40,931 nt of DNA from Planctomycetales bacterium (lineage in GTDB: Bacteria; Planctomycetota; Planctomycetia; Pirellulales; Pirellulaceae): the NCBI GenBank assembly GCA_020426595.1, contig JAGQPS010000014.1:1-40931 (forward strand). The letters run 5' to 3'. Below are positions 9,596 through 18,426 of the stretch, piece by piece. Under the pieces are notes generated by a model. The model was not told the origin of the DNA, searched no databases, and saw only the letters and a list, made by a program, of their open reading frames with translations. The first letter of the stretch is position 1, and the number at the start of each line of letters is the position of its first letter. A program made the position numbers and the translations under genes.

Positions 9596-11065
9596 ATGCC
9601 CCGCTCGACCTGGCAAACGATGCTTGGTGTCCTGTGCTTCATCTCGTTGGGACTAGGGGCTCTCCCCGCGCGAGGGCAAGACGCGGCTCCTCCACAAGAA
9701 TCGGCCACCGGCGATAAAACCGAGGCCGAGCATCTCGCGGAGATCCAGAAATACATCGCCGCTCAAGACTTCGACAACGCCTTGTTGGCGTGGCGTGGAG
9801 CCGTGGCCGGGCACCCTTCGTCCACGGACATCTTCAACAGCGGCTTACTGCTCGCGACCAACCTCATGCGCGGTGGCCAGCTGGAATTGGCGTCGACCGT
9901 CGCCACCGAAGTGGTCCAAGGCGTCACGCCACTTGCCGCGGATGACGCCAACGCGTTGCGAATCCTGACGCTTTCCTTGTCACTCAACTCCGGCGTGGCA
10001 TTGCAGATGGAGAAGTTCGACTCCGCTCTCGCATTGCATGACGAGAGCATCGAACAACTGACCGCACATCCGGCGATCGTCGATGAGCTGCTGCGAACCA
10101 AGGCGTTGGCGCTCTATCGGGCCCAACGACTTGAGGCGATGCGTGAGCTGGTCAACGAGGAGTTGGCGAAGGCCAAGTTGCGGCTCAACGACGCTTCGTC
10201 CGATCCAGAAACCCGCATCTCGATCGTTGAATGGCTCAAACTCAAATCATCGCTGATCGCGGCCTCGAATAGCGATCCCTCCGAAAGTCTTCCCAGCTTG
10301 AACGAGGCGGATGCGGTGCTCGACCTGCAGTGGGTGTGGAATCACCGGGGCGTCGACAATGTCTTCGCCGCTTGGACGAACGTTCGCATCCGCAAGATCA
10401 ACACCGAGCTGCAAATCGAGCCACTCGCCGCGCGAGACACGCTGGAGAAGTTTCGCACCGATCTGGAGTACGTGCTCGACGGACTGAAGCCGACTCCCGC
10501 GAGCGCGCCGGTGATCGAGCGATCGATCGCCGCCTTGGAACAGCGGATCAACGTCGCACTCAAGCACGTTACCTTGATCGGTGAACCGAGCATGCCAATC
10601 CTGCCAGCCGCTTGGGTCAACGGCGATGCGATCCCTCCCGCGGACCTCAAGGGGAAGGTCGTACTAATTGACTTTTGGGCCGTGTGGTGTGGACCTTGCA
10701 TCGCGACTTTCCCCCACCTCCGCGAATGGAACGAGCAATACGCGGAGCAAGGCCTCGTGACGGTCGGAGTGACTCGCTACTACAAGTACGACTGGGACGA
10801 AGCGGCTCAACGCCCCGTGGCGAAGGGTGAGCTCTCGGCGGAAGCCGAGCACCGGGCACTCGAGGAGTTCGCGCGCTTTCACGAACTCAAACATGTGTTC
10901 GCCGTCATGGACGACACTCAGCTGCAAGAGTTCTATGGCGTCACTGGGATTCCCCAGGCGGTACTGATTGATCGCGAGGGACGCGTCCGCATGATCAAGG
11001 TCGGCAGTGGAGAAGACAACGCGCGGGCACTGGACGCGATGATCCAGCAACTCCTGGCCGAGTAG
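9596..11065 (+). CDS. Secreted TlpA-type thioredoxin-fold protein with helical N-terminal domain
   Basis: 489 residues, preceded by AAAGGAT at a good distance. Signal peptide at 1-28 (LGVLCFISLGLGALPARGQ). Residues ~40-325 are helical and TPR-like in texture. Residues ~327-489 form a redoxin/TlpA domain: WCGPC with the active-site Cys pair CGPC at 365-368, and the cis-proline segment GIPQAV with Pro453. TlpA-like proteins reduce or exchange disulfides outside the cytoplasm, often for cytochrome maturation or protein repair. The long N-terminal domain may recruit a partner (inference). A strong terminator at 11221-11248 ends the unit, which appears to be a single gene. No cytochrome-maturation genes lie nearby. 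Confidence 0.88.
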   Translation: MPRSTWQTMLGVLCFISLGLGALPARGQDAAPPQESATGDKTEAEHLAEIQKYIAAQDFDNALLAWRGAVAGHPSSTDIFNSGLLLATNLMRGGQLELASTVATEVVQGVTPLAADDANALRILTLSLSLNSGVALQMEKFDSALALHDESIEQLTAHPAIVDELLRTKALALYRAQRLEAMRELVNEELAKAKLRLNDASSDPETRISIVEWLKLKSSLIAASNSDPSESLPSLNEADAVLDLQWVWNHRGVDNVFAAWTNVRIRKINTELQIEPLAARDTLEKFRTDLEYVLDGLKPTPASAPVIERSIAALEQRINVALKHVTLIGEPSMPILPAAWVNGDAIPPADLKGKVVLIDFWAVWCGPCIATFPHLREWNEQYAEQGLVTVGVTRYYKYDWDEAAQRPVAKGELSAEAEHRALEEFARFHELKHVFAVMDDTQLQEFYGVTGIPQAVLIDREGRVRMIKVGSGEDNARALDAMIQQLLAE

Positions 11066-11220
11066 CCAAACGGTTCCCACGGCCTCCGCGATTGACGAGG
11101 ACGGTGAACGCAAGAGCGGATCGACGCGGCGTCGAAACAAGACCGAGTGACGATGCCGTGTCGGGAGCCAGAACACGAATCACGGCTCAGCGGACTTCCG
11201 TGATTCAGGATGAAGACGAA

Positions 11221-11248
11221 AAAAGGCGACTCTTGCGAGTCGCCTTTT
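11221..11248 (+). terminator. Intrinsic terminator after the TlpA-type gene
   Basis: Perfect 12-bp stem AAAAGGCGACTC / GAGTCGCCTTTT with a TTGC tetraloop. The right arm ends in TTTT and runs into CTCTT. It lies 155 bases after the stop codon. The A-run on the left means it could also work for the opposite strand. Confidence 0.9.
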
Positions 11249-12373
11249 CTCTTGCGCGGTCTTGTGATCGTGTTGCTCGACCTTGGCGGGCCGAACGAAC
11301 TTGAACTAGCGGTGCGTCGCTCCGGTCAAGTAGCCGCTATTCAATCGCTAAGGAGCTGTCCGATCGCAAAAGAGATTGGGGGGTCATCCGATCCCCGGTT
11401 CTAAAACCGACGACAGTCGAATCCCTCAGTCGCCGCCCCCGCTCATCTCTTGGAAATTCTTGGTGTACGTCTTGGTGGCTACCGCGTCGCGAGACTCCGT
11501 CTCGCCAATGATCGTTGTCTTGCTTGAAACTCGTTCTACCACGCTTCGTCGCGATCGGACACCCGTGCATCAAGCAAGTAAATTCGTCGCTCGCGAACTC
11601 GTCCACGAAACAGACCGTGAAGGAAACTGGCTGAAGACGAAAGCCCGACGATTCGCCAATCTTGATTCGCCAATTCCGACCCGACAATTCCCACGCGCGA
11701 CGATGTAGCTGCTCGAGTGGCCACCGTACTTACGGTCCACTCGGTCGAACCGCTCCGCGACGAACAACAAGCAAGTCGCCGCGGAATTCGAGCATGGAGA
11801 AAAGTCTCGACTTCGTGACAAGATCGATGCCGCTTCGCCTGTGGACTTCGTCATTCCCCGTGACTCGTTCGCGCCTCGCGGGAACTCGGACTCGCGTCAG
11901 TCGAAGTACGCCGAAGAAGTTGAACTCGTTCGGCTCTCGTGATCGACGTCGACATTGTGGCGGTACGAGCGAGCCTGTCAAGCAACGATACTGAAAAGTT
12001 TTCCACGCCCGACACGCGTCGAATTCGAATGCGTGGAGACCTCTTGATTCAAGTTCGAGAATCGTGGTATGGGGCTCGTCGCATGACCTAAACTTCGCCC
12101 ATGGGCGACCCTTCGTCGATTGCCTGTTGGGCCGTCAAGGCATCTGGCGTCCAAGTGAAATCGATGGAACGCCACGTCGGGAATCAACGGTGGAACGTGG
12201 TTCGATTTCGTTCGTGATCTCCGCCGCGACGAACCATTTCGCCAGTGAATTTCCGGCTAGAATGAGCACGCCAGCAGCGAGACTTCCAACCCGACTCTCA
12301 TTCACGGCGGGCTTTCGGGGTCGAGTCGCGCGTCGTTTCGCGGTCGACCGTTCAACGCCTCGAGGATCCTTGC
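11249..12373. other. 1.1-kb region without a recognisable gene
   Basis: Several reading frames of 60-115 codons overlap here on both strands, but none has a ribosome site with a plausible protein, a conserved motif, or a signal peptide. Base composition is somewhat less GC-rich than in the flanking genes. A short direct repeat GATTCGCCAAT occurs at 11651-11661 and 11665-11675. No tRNA-like cloverleaf is seen. The region may be regulatory, a decayed gene, or an unrecognised RNA; nothing visible decides. Confidence 0.5.
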
Positions 12374-13156
12374 ATGCCCCGCGTCATTCGTGATGAAGTC
12401 GACCGAGCAACGGAACCCGAACTGAAGTTGCCGGACGATTTTCGTTTGAGCGTGGTCGTGCCGGTCTTCAATGAAGCCAAGACGATCGAGTCGGTGATGC
12501 AACGTCTCCTCCAGATCGCGCTGCCTCTCGAAATCGTGATCGTCGACGACGGCAGCTTGGATGGGACTCGCGCGCTTTTGTCGCGGCGGCTTGACGAGTG
12601 GAGAGCCGCGGTCGAGAGCGACAAACGAATCGAACTCGTCCTGCACGACGGCAACCAAGGTAAGGGAGCCGCGCTGCGAACCGGCTTCCAACGCGTTACC
12701 GGTGACATCGTGCTCATCCAGGACGCCGACTTGGAATACGACCCGAACGAGTTTCCTCGACTCATTCGCCCCTTGCTCGAGGATCGCGCCGATGTCGTGT
12801 ACGGCAGTCGGTTCGCGCGTGGCGCGCATTCCGATTCCCCGTCGTGGCATCGCTGGGGCAACCAACTGATCACGTTCCTCTCGAATCTCATGACTCGCTG
12901 CGATTGGAGCGATGTCGAAACGTGCTACAAGGTCATGCGCACGGCCACCGTCCAGCGACTCGCTCCGTCGCTCAAGGAGCGAGGTTTTGGCATCGAACTC
13001 GAATTGACCGCCAAGCTCGCGAGGCAGTCTGGGATTCGACTGTGCGAGATACCGATTCGATACTCGCGCCGTGGCTACGAGGAAGGCAAGAAGATTGGGC
13101 TCAAGGATGCCTTCCGAGCGCTGTGGTGCATCGTTCGGTTCCGCTTGGGCGACTGA
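12374..13156 (+). CDS. Family 2 glycosyltransferase, dolichyl-phosphate-mannose-synthase-like
   Basis: 260 residues with the GT-A fold signatures of family 2: LSVVVPVFNEAKTIE near 25, VDDGSLDGT with the nucleotide-binding acidic pair at 58-59, and a DXD-type metal site DAD at 117-119. The GSRFARG segment at 144-150 and ETCYK at 182-186 match the polyprenyl-phosphate sugar transferase subgroup (DPM1-like). No C-terminal membrane helices follow, so it is a soluble or peripheral enzyme. It likely moves a sugar from a nucleotide donor to a lipid phosphate carrier or a glycan; the sugar cannot be told from sequence. A GAGGATCC lies just before the ATG. It is a single gene that converges with the beta-propeller-like gene after 125 bases. 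Confidence 0.88.
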   Translation: MPRVIRDEVDRATEPELKLPDDFRLSVVVPVFNEAKTIESVMQRLLQIALPLEIVIVDDGSLDGTRALLSRRLDEWRAAVESDKRIELVLHDGNQGKGAALRTGFQRVTGDIVLIQDADLEYDPNEFPRLIRPLLEDRADVVYGSRFARGAHSDSPSWHRWGNQLITFLSNLMTRCDWSDVETCYKVMRTATVQRLAPSLKERGFGIELELTAKLARQSGIRLCEIPIRYSRRGYEEGKKIGLKDAFRALWCIVRFRLGD

Positions 13157-13281
13157 CCTCACAGATTGGCCGACTGACCTCACCGAGCGATCCCAGGAAG
13201 CTCGCCGGGAGCCCAATCAGCTAGAACGTCTCGCGACGTGTGACCCTCCATCGCCCCGTGGGCGAGCGGCCCGCGCCGACT

Positions 13282-14481
13282 TCAAAGCGAGTCACTCGGG
13301 CAAGTCGGTCGTGGCGGGGCCTCGAACGGTTGCAGCGGAAACGACTCACCACAGCATGAGTCCGACCAGGGATGCAGTGAAAAAATGGTCGACATGCCAG
13401 CGGGTTCCAAGTCGATCTCGCGCGACAATCGACCGTCGGTCAAGTCATGCAGCGCGATGCGAGTCGGAGCCGTCGCGTATTGCCCCACCTTGCGAAAGCC
13501 GTGCTTGACCCAGCTCAGGTAGCCCATGAACTTCGTCGGACGAAGTCGCGAGAAACCAATCCAAGCCTGGTTCGCATCGACGGGCGCGATGCCACGACAC
13601 CAACCCAAAAGCTCGGGCCCGTCGTCGGCACCCACGAGCCGCACGCGATCCAATTCCTCGGACGCCACGTTCGAATCGACGTCGGCCGCCAGCTTGGCCG
13701 GACTTCTAACGACGTGCCCGTCGACGGTGGTGAACCAAACTCGATCACTCCACACGACGCCATCATGCGGTCCCGCGAAGTCCTTACTCTCGGGCTCCCG
13801 CGGAACGGCCGAGAGTCGCCGAGTCGAACCGAGCCCGCCCACCTCACAAGCATCACCAGTGAGATAGCGAGTCACCCACCACCGCCCATCGGCGTGCCAA
13901 ACGTAGTTGGGATGGCTGTGATGGGGTTTCGTGGTCGCGATCTTGCGATAGTCGACCGCGCGATCGAAACGCTCCCAGGTCGGCGTGGAGGCCGTCGACC
14001 ACGCCGCGAAAACTTGCCCATCGAGATCGAGTTCTAACACCTGATCCAGGCCGGTGTTCGCGACCAACAATGTTCCTTCCGCCGTCGGCACGACGTGATG
14101 CACATCGTTGAGCCAAGGATGGGAAACGCGTTTCTCGATCTGCCAATCCCGTGGCCCCACTCGAAGAATCTCGGTCGTCGTACAGAGCCACAAGGCATGA
14201 CGCGTCAATGTCGACGACTTGAATAACACCGACGGAGAACCGTCGGCCAGTCGCCGAGGGTCGCCCGAATAACGCAAGAGCGGAGTGACCACGCCTGTGC
14301 GTAGATCGACCAACACGACGCGCCCCGCTTGAAACGCGGACCACTCCTCGCGGGATACCGCGTCGCCTCGTTGCTCACCTCCGACGACAATCAGATGAGT
14401 CACATCGTGGGGATCCCAAGAAGAGCAACTTGAGGATCGCATGGAGTCGAAACCAGAATACTCGGTCATGAGGCTCCCCAA
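13282..14481 (-). CDS. Beta-propeller-like protein, hypothetical
   Basis: 399 residues without a signal peptide. The sequence shows repeated strand-rich modules of about 50 residues, each with a tryptophan- or valine-rich core: GRVVLVDLRTGVV, HALWLCTTTEIL, GTLLVANTGLDQVLELDLDG, GRWWVTRYLT and DRVWFTTVDGHVV. This is what a five- or six-bladed propeller of the NHL/SMP-30 kind looks like. Histidine clusters recur at similar blade positions (DVHHV, KPHHSHPN, GPHDG), hinting at a shared metal or catalytic site at the axis (inference). The start could be ATG 14481 or ATG 14469. I cannot assign a reaction or name. It lies alone, with a hairpin from the upstream protease unit 105 bases before its start. 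Confidence 0.7.
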   Translation of the reverse strand: MGSLMTEYSGFDSMRSSSCSSWDPHDVTHLIVVGGEQRGDAVSREEWSAFQAGRVVLVDLRTGVVTPLLRYSGDPRRLADGSPSVLFKSSTLTRHALWLCTTTEILRVGPRDWQIEKRVSHPWLNDVHHVVPTAEGTLLVANTGLDQVLELDLDGQVFAAWSTASTPTWERFDRAVDYRKIATTKPHHSHPNYVWHADGRWWVTRYLTGDACEVGGLGSTRRLSAVPREPESKDFAGPHDGVVWSDRVWFTTVDGHVVRSPAKLAADVDSNVASEELDRVRLVGADDGPELLGWCRGIAPVDANQAWIGFSRLRPTKFMGYLSWVKHGFRKVGQYATAPTRIALHDLTDGRLSREIDLEPAGMSTIFSLHPWSDSCCGESFPLQPFEAPPRPTCPSDSL

Positions 14482-14585
14482 TCAAGGCCCTTCCACTTGC
14501 CGCGAAACCGTGGGTAACGTCGTGGGTCCATCTTATCGACCAAGCCTCTCGGCGACTGTTGTGACAAGGGCGGTACCTCAACGCA

Positions 14586-14617
14586 AAGAGGCGTGGCCCA
14601 CTACGACCACGCCTCTT
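14586..14617 (-). terminator. Probable terminator after the tail-specific protease
   Basis: Perfect 11-bp inverted repeat AAGAGGCGTGG (14586-14596) / CCACGCCTCTT (14607-14617) with a 10-base loop. Read on the minus strand it follows the protease stop by about 57 bases and ends in CTCTTTGCGTT. The T-run is short, so termination strength is uncertain. Confidence 0.7.
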
Positions 14618-14674
14618 ATGTTTTGTATCGCGCCACGAGCCACTCGAGAAGCGACTCGTGGTTGCACGAACGAC

Positions 14675-16747
14675 TTAGTTGCGAGCGATCGGTTGGCCGC
14701 TCAGCGATTGCACGTAGTCGACCGTGATGGCCAACACTTCATCCAAGTAGAAATCTCGCTTGATCGCGCCTGGATTGTTGACCTGCTCCTGAATCGTCTC
14801 TTCGTCTTCCTTGTCGGCGTCGAATTCGGCGCGACGAGCGAAGAACTCCTCTTCGTTGAGCGATACGGTCTTACGAGCCTTTTGCTCGCGATACCGCTCG
14901 ATATCCGTCTCGACGTCCTGGAAGTCCTCGGATTGGCCGACTCGAGCGGTCGATTGCTCACGCAGCTGCGCGACGAGGTCGGCGCTGACCATGTTGACCC
15001 TGTCGAAATCGGCTTCCGCGATCTTGTCGAACTCGAGCGCGTGCTCCAGATCCGACTCGCCCACCGGCATGTGGTCGCTAATCGCGGGCAACACGATGTC
15101 CGCCAACACGCCACGTTGCTGCGTGCTGTCGCCGCTGGGACGATAGAACTGCTGCATCGTGACCTTGAGCGCCCCGTAGTTGTCGGGCGGCTGAGCCAAA
15201 CGGAACAAGAAGCGTCCCACGTCCATCAGACTCTGGACCGTTCCCTTACCATGAGTCGCCGTGTCACCGACGATCAATCCTCGGTTGTAGTCCTGAATGG
15301 CTCCCGCCAAGATCTCGCTGGCGCTCGCACTGAACTTGCTCGTCACCACGACCAGCGGTCCATCCCAGGCGACTCCCGGATGATCATCCGACAACACCTC
15401 GGAGCTACCCGTGGAATCCTTGACCTGGACCACGGGGCCTTGATCGATGAACAAGCCGGTGCAGTCGACCGCCTCGGGCAGCGACCCACCACCGTTGGTG
15501 CGTAGATCCAACACGACGGCGTCGACGTTTTGCTCACGGAACTCGCCGAGCAAGCGAGCCACGTCACGAGTCGTGCTCTTGTACTCCTCGACGCCACGTC
15601 GAGCCGCTTCCATGTCGGCATAGAAGCTCGGCAAGTTGATCACGCCGACTCGGTAAGGCGTCCCGTCGGGCTTGGTACCGGCCTCGAAGACGTCGCTTTG
15701 AGCCTCGCTGTCCCGCAATTCGATACGTTCGCGAACGATGGAATAGGTTTTCATCTCATTCGACGCATCGTGCATGATGCCGAGACGAACCACGGTGCCC
15801 GCCGGTCCACGAATCATCGCCACGACATCGTCGAGCTTCATGTCGGCGACATCGATCATCTCGCCCGTTTCGCCTTGGCCCACGCTGACAATCTTGTCCT
15901 CGACATGGATCAAGCCCAGCTTGTCCGCCGCGCCACCGGGAACGATCCGCTTGATCACGGTCACGCCGTCCTCGCTTTGGAGCGAAGCGCCAATGCCCTC
16001 GAGATTCAAACGCATTTGAATCAGGAAGTTCTCGTAGGTGGTCTTCGAGAAATAGGTCGAGTGCGGATCATAGGCCGTGGTCAGAGCCGTGAGGAACATC
16101 TCGGTGACTTCCTCGGCGTCGAACTGCTCCATGCGACGAGCGAACGACGTGTAGCGTCGACGCAACTTGTCCTGAGCCTCGGCGCCCTCGGTCCCTTCGG
16201 CCTTGAGCAACAAGAAGCTGTACTTGATCCGCTGCCGCCAACGGTCTCGCGCTTCCTCGGGCGATGCCGGGTAATCGAGCAGGTCGGGATCGGTGACCAT
16301 CTCTTCCCGCACCGTGTAGTCGTGCTGCATGTCGACCAACTCGTTGATCGTGACCAGCCGCTCTTCGATGCGAGTCAGAAAGCGATTGAAGACGGTGAAG
16401 GCGAACGACAAATCTCCCGCCTTGGCGAAATCATCGAGCCGATCTCCACTCTGCTCGAACTCCTCGATGTCGCTCTTGTAGAAGTAGAGCTTCTGAGGAT
16501 CGAGCCCCTTAATGAGCAGATGCAGGCCTTCGCGCGAGATCTCGTCGTCCATCACTCGATTGCTCAGGTGATAGAGCGGCATTCGGCTCGCGATCGCCTT
16601 CGAGATCTGCCGGTCTTGAAAAGTTGGCTCGCCCAACTCAAACGACCAGACGACAAACGGGACGCAGGCCAAGCTCAACGACAACAGCAAACCTGTCGTC
16701 ATGGAGCGACGGCCAACCGCCCGGGAGCCAAGTTCCGTACGACGCAT
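14675..16747 (-). CDS. prc: Carboxy-terminal (tail-specific) protease, S41 family, Prc type
   Basis: 690 residues from ATG 16747, which has GAGGAA a few bases upstream; longer in-frame starts lack this. A signal/anchor segment lies at about 16-36 (TTGLLLSLSLACVPFVVW). Next come the long helical N-terminal domain typical of Prc (~40-240), a PDZ domain (~245-345) and the S41 protease core (~365-560). SASASEI gives nucleophile Ser475 and HGKGTVQ gives Lys501, the Ser-Lys dyad of the family; the spacing is one residue longer than in E. coli Prc as I recall it. A charged C-terminal helical domain follows (~560-690). Prc enzymes trim or degrade periplasmic and lipoprotein substrates from the C-terminus. 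It is a single-gene unit ending in a hairpin at 14586-14617. Confidence 0.92.
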   Translation of the reverse strand: MRRTELGSRAVGRRSMTTGLLLSLSLACVPFVVWSFELGEPTFQDRQISKAIASRMPLYHLSNRVMDDEISREGLHLLIKGLDPQKLYFYKSDIEEFEQSGDRLDDFAKAGDLSFAFTVFNRFLTRIEERLVTINELVDMQHDYTVREEMVTDPDLLDYPASPEEARDRWRQRIKYSFLLLKAEGTEGAEAQDKLRRRYTSFARRMEQFDAEEVTEMFLTALTTAYDPHSTYFSKTTYENFLIQMRLNLEGIGASLQSEDGVTVIKRIVPGGAADKLGLIHVEDKIVSVGQGETGEMIDVADMKLDDVVAMIRGPAGTVVRLGIMHDASNEMKTYSIVRERIELRDSEAQSDVFEAGTKPDGTPYRVGVINLPSFYADMEAARRGVEEYKSTTRDVARLLGEFREQNVDAVVLDLRTNGGGSLPEAVDCTGLFIDQGPVVQVKDSTGSSEVLSDDHPGVAWDGPLVVVTSKFSASASEILAGAIQDYNRGLIVGDTATHGKGTVQSLMDVGRFLFRLAQPPDNYGALKVTMQQFYRPSGDSTQQRGVLADIVLPAISDHMPVGESDLEHALEFDKIAEADFDRVNMVSADLVAQLREQSTARVGQSEDFQDVETDIERYREQKARKTVSLNEEEFFARRAEFDADKEDEETIQEQVNNPGAIKRDFYLDEVLAITVDYVQSLSGQPIARN

Positions 16748-17602
16748 CGTTATTCCTCGACTTAGTGAAACGAAGCCGCCGCTTACCACGGCTGCTCCGC
16801 GATTCCGACTGAACAAACGCGAGTCGTCATCAACGCTCTGACTCGCTACCGGCCGTGGGCGACCGTGACGCGGACCACTCGGCGGGACATCACCCGCCGC
16901 GACCACCCAACCACCACGCCAGGACCGAACGACGTGGATCCGTCAACCCAATCACCGATCGGGAACGACACGCCGCATGAAAACTGCCAATGATCGATCG
17001 CAGTGAATCAAGGGACGCGGCGGACCGAACTTTCCCGTTGGGCCCCTAGGCGGTATGGGCATCCTAGTCCTTGTGGAAATGCCAAACAAGATCGAACAAC
17101 CGCCGCAAGCTCTCAGTCCCGTTAGGCGTTCGTAAACCGACGCCTCCACATCACTTGGCTCCCGCGATAAGCCTCTCGATACGAGAAAGGCAATCCGCGG
17201 CCTAGCGATCGGAAAACCGACTGAGCCAACTTCCTTGGTCACGCTCACGCCCCGGCGATTACCACAGGGCCGCATGTGCCGACTCGGTTTCGCGGCGGGA
17301 GAGGGTTGCCGAACAACCGACATTCTTTCTGACCGCTGCGAACAAGAGGCGTTCACGCCGCGCCATACGAGATGAGCCAACACGTGGCTGACAACCAGAG
17401 AGAGCTGGCAAACGGTTTCGATTCGTGTCGCGAGGGGCGAAACCGGTTACGCGCCGATTGGGCGAGTCGGACAGGAGCACGGGCGCGCTCAAGGCAGCCA
17501 CCGCCGAACAATAAGAAACTTCACGAGGAAAAGGCGGTAGGGGCTTGGGGTAAGTGGGGCAGCATTTCCCCTCACCCACTACCGCGCAACGGCCTCGTGG
17601 AT

Positions 17603-17637
17603 GGAACATTCGCTCGGCAAGGCAAAGCGAATATTCC
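17603..17637. other. Stem-loop in gene-free region
   Basis: GGAACATTCGCT (17603-17614) pairs with AGCGAATATTCC (17626-17637) at 11 of 12 positions around an 11-base loop. There is no T-run next to it, so it is not a typical terminator. It could belong to a non-coding RNA or be a protein-binding site. Confidence 0.5.
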
Positions 17638-18385
17638 GGCAGTTCTCGCCAAACAAGACAGCCGCGGACCCTTCAGTAGCCGTCCACCACTCTCAACCGA
17701 TCGGGGTGAATCCCGATCAGCTCGCTTGGCGATGAATACGACTCAACGCAACGGGCGTGCCACACATGCCGCCGCGGCGATCCTCAAAAACAGAAATGGA
17801 CGTTGGGGGGCGATAATCGCGGTCAGAATTCTTCCACCGCTCAATGCACCTCGATCCAACACCCCCTCGTCGAGCCTCTTTGGCTGTCTCATCCCAGGAC
17901 TCGGTCTCTCAAGCTGCGACAACGATTCTCGAATCGAGACAATCGCGACGTCGGCCGCGACAAATCGAGACGCTCATCATGCTCTGCGTCTCAAAGGTGC
18001 CCACGATGGAGTTGACGAGCCAGCTAACGGAGGAGGCGTGACGCGTCCGGCTAGCCGCATATCGCCACCCTTGGGGGCCTTGGGCGACTCTCGGGGAGAT
18101 TGCTCGGGGACCTTGGCGAGCTGATAGGCCGGACGAACTCCGAACCTTGGGCGGACAGGCTCGATCGACGACACGAACCGACCGTTTGCGACGGATGCCG
18201 ACTGGCTTCGCAAGCTGGGGAGCCTTGCTTCCAGAATCGCACGCAAGATCGACTCCGCAAGCTTGTCGCGGTTGGCAAGCTGCGTCACGGAGTTCCTTAT
18301 CTGGACACCGCCGACTGAATGCACGTCGCCGTGACTCGGCTGGCGAAGCGTGACGACACAGGCCCCTTAATGCGAGCGATTAACG

Positions 18386-18391
18386 TATAAT
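18386..18391 (+). promoter_or_regulatory. Candidate -10 box for the sigma54 activator gene
   Basis: An exact TATAAT lies 36 bases before the ATG at 18427. The matching -35 position shows only a weak CCTTAA-like sequence. A GGGAGTAAGG stretch follows before the start codon and could serve as the ribosome site. Confidence 0.45.
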
Positions 18392-18426
18392 CGGCGGAGG
18401 TTGAGAGGGAGTAAGGCGCACACTCG

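Larger units (their letters stand above)
16748..18426. other. 1.7-kb region without a recognisable gene
   Basis: The longest gene-free stretch in the window. The reading frames (the largest about 250 codons at 17372-18124) have erratic composition and no motif, signal peptide or family resemblance, so I reject them as genes. Seen within it: an imperfect 12-bp stem-loop at 17603-17637, a purine-rich/pyrimidine-rich stretch near 17549-17585 that could fold, and a TATAAT box near the right end. No tmRNA, RNase P or SRP RNA signatures were found. Confidence 0.55.

Noticed and set aside
11390-11412. tRNA-like T-arm (cggttctaaaaccg)
   Set aside because: An isolated short hairpin; no acceptor stem, anticodon arm or D-arm can be drawn around it.
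15530-16765. 411-codon frame opposite the tail-specific protease
   Set aside because: Antisense shadow of the protease. The translation is rich in His/Arg/Gln runs typical of antisense frames, while the opposite strand has a full protease.
17372-18124. 250-codon plus-strand reading frame in the gene-free region
   Set aside because: No ribosome site, no motif, erratic composition and no resemblance to a protein family. It is probably a chance frame in GC-rich DNA.
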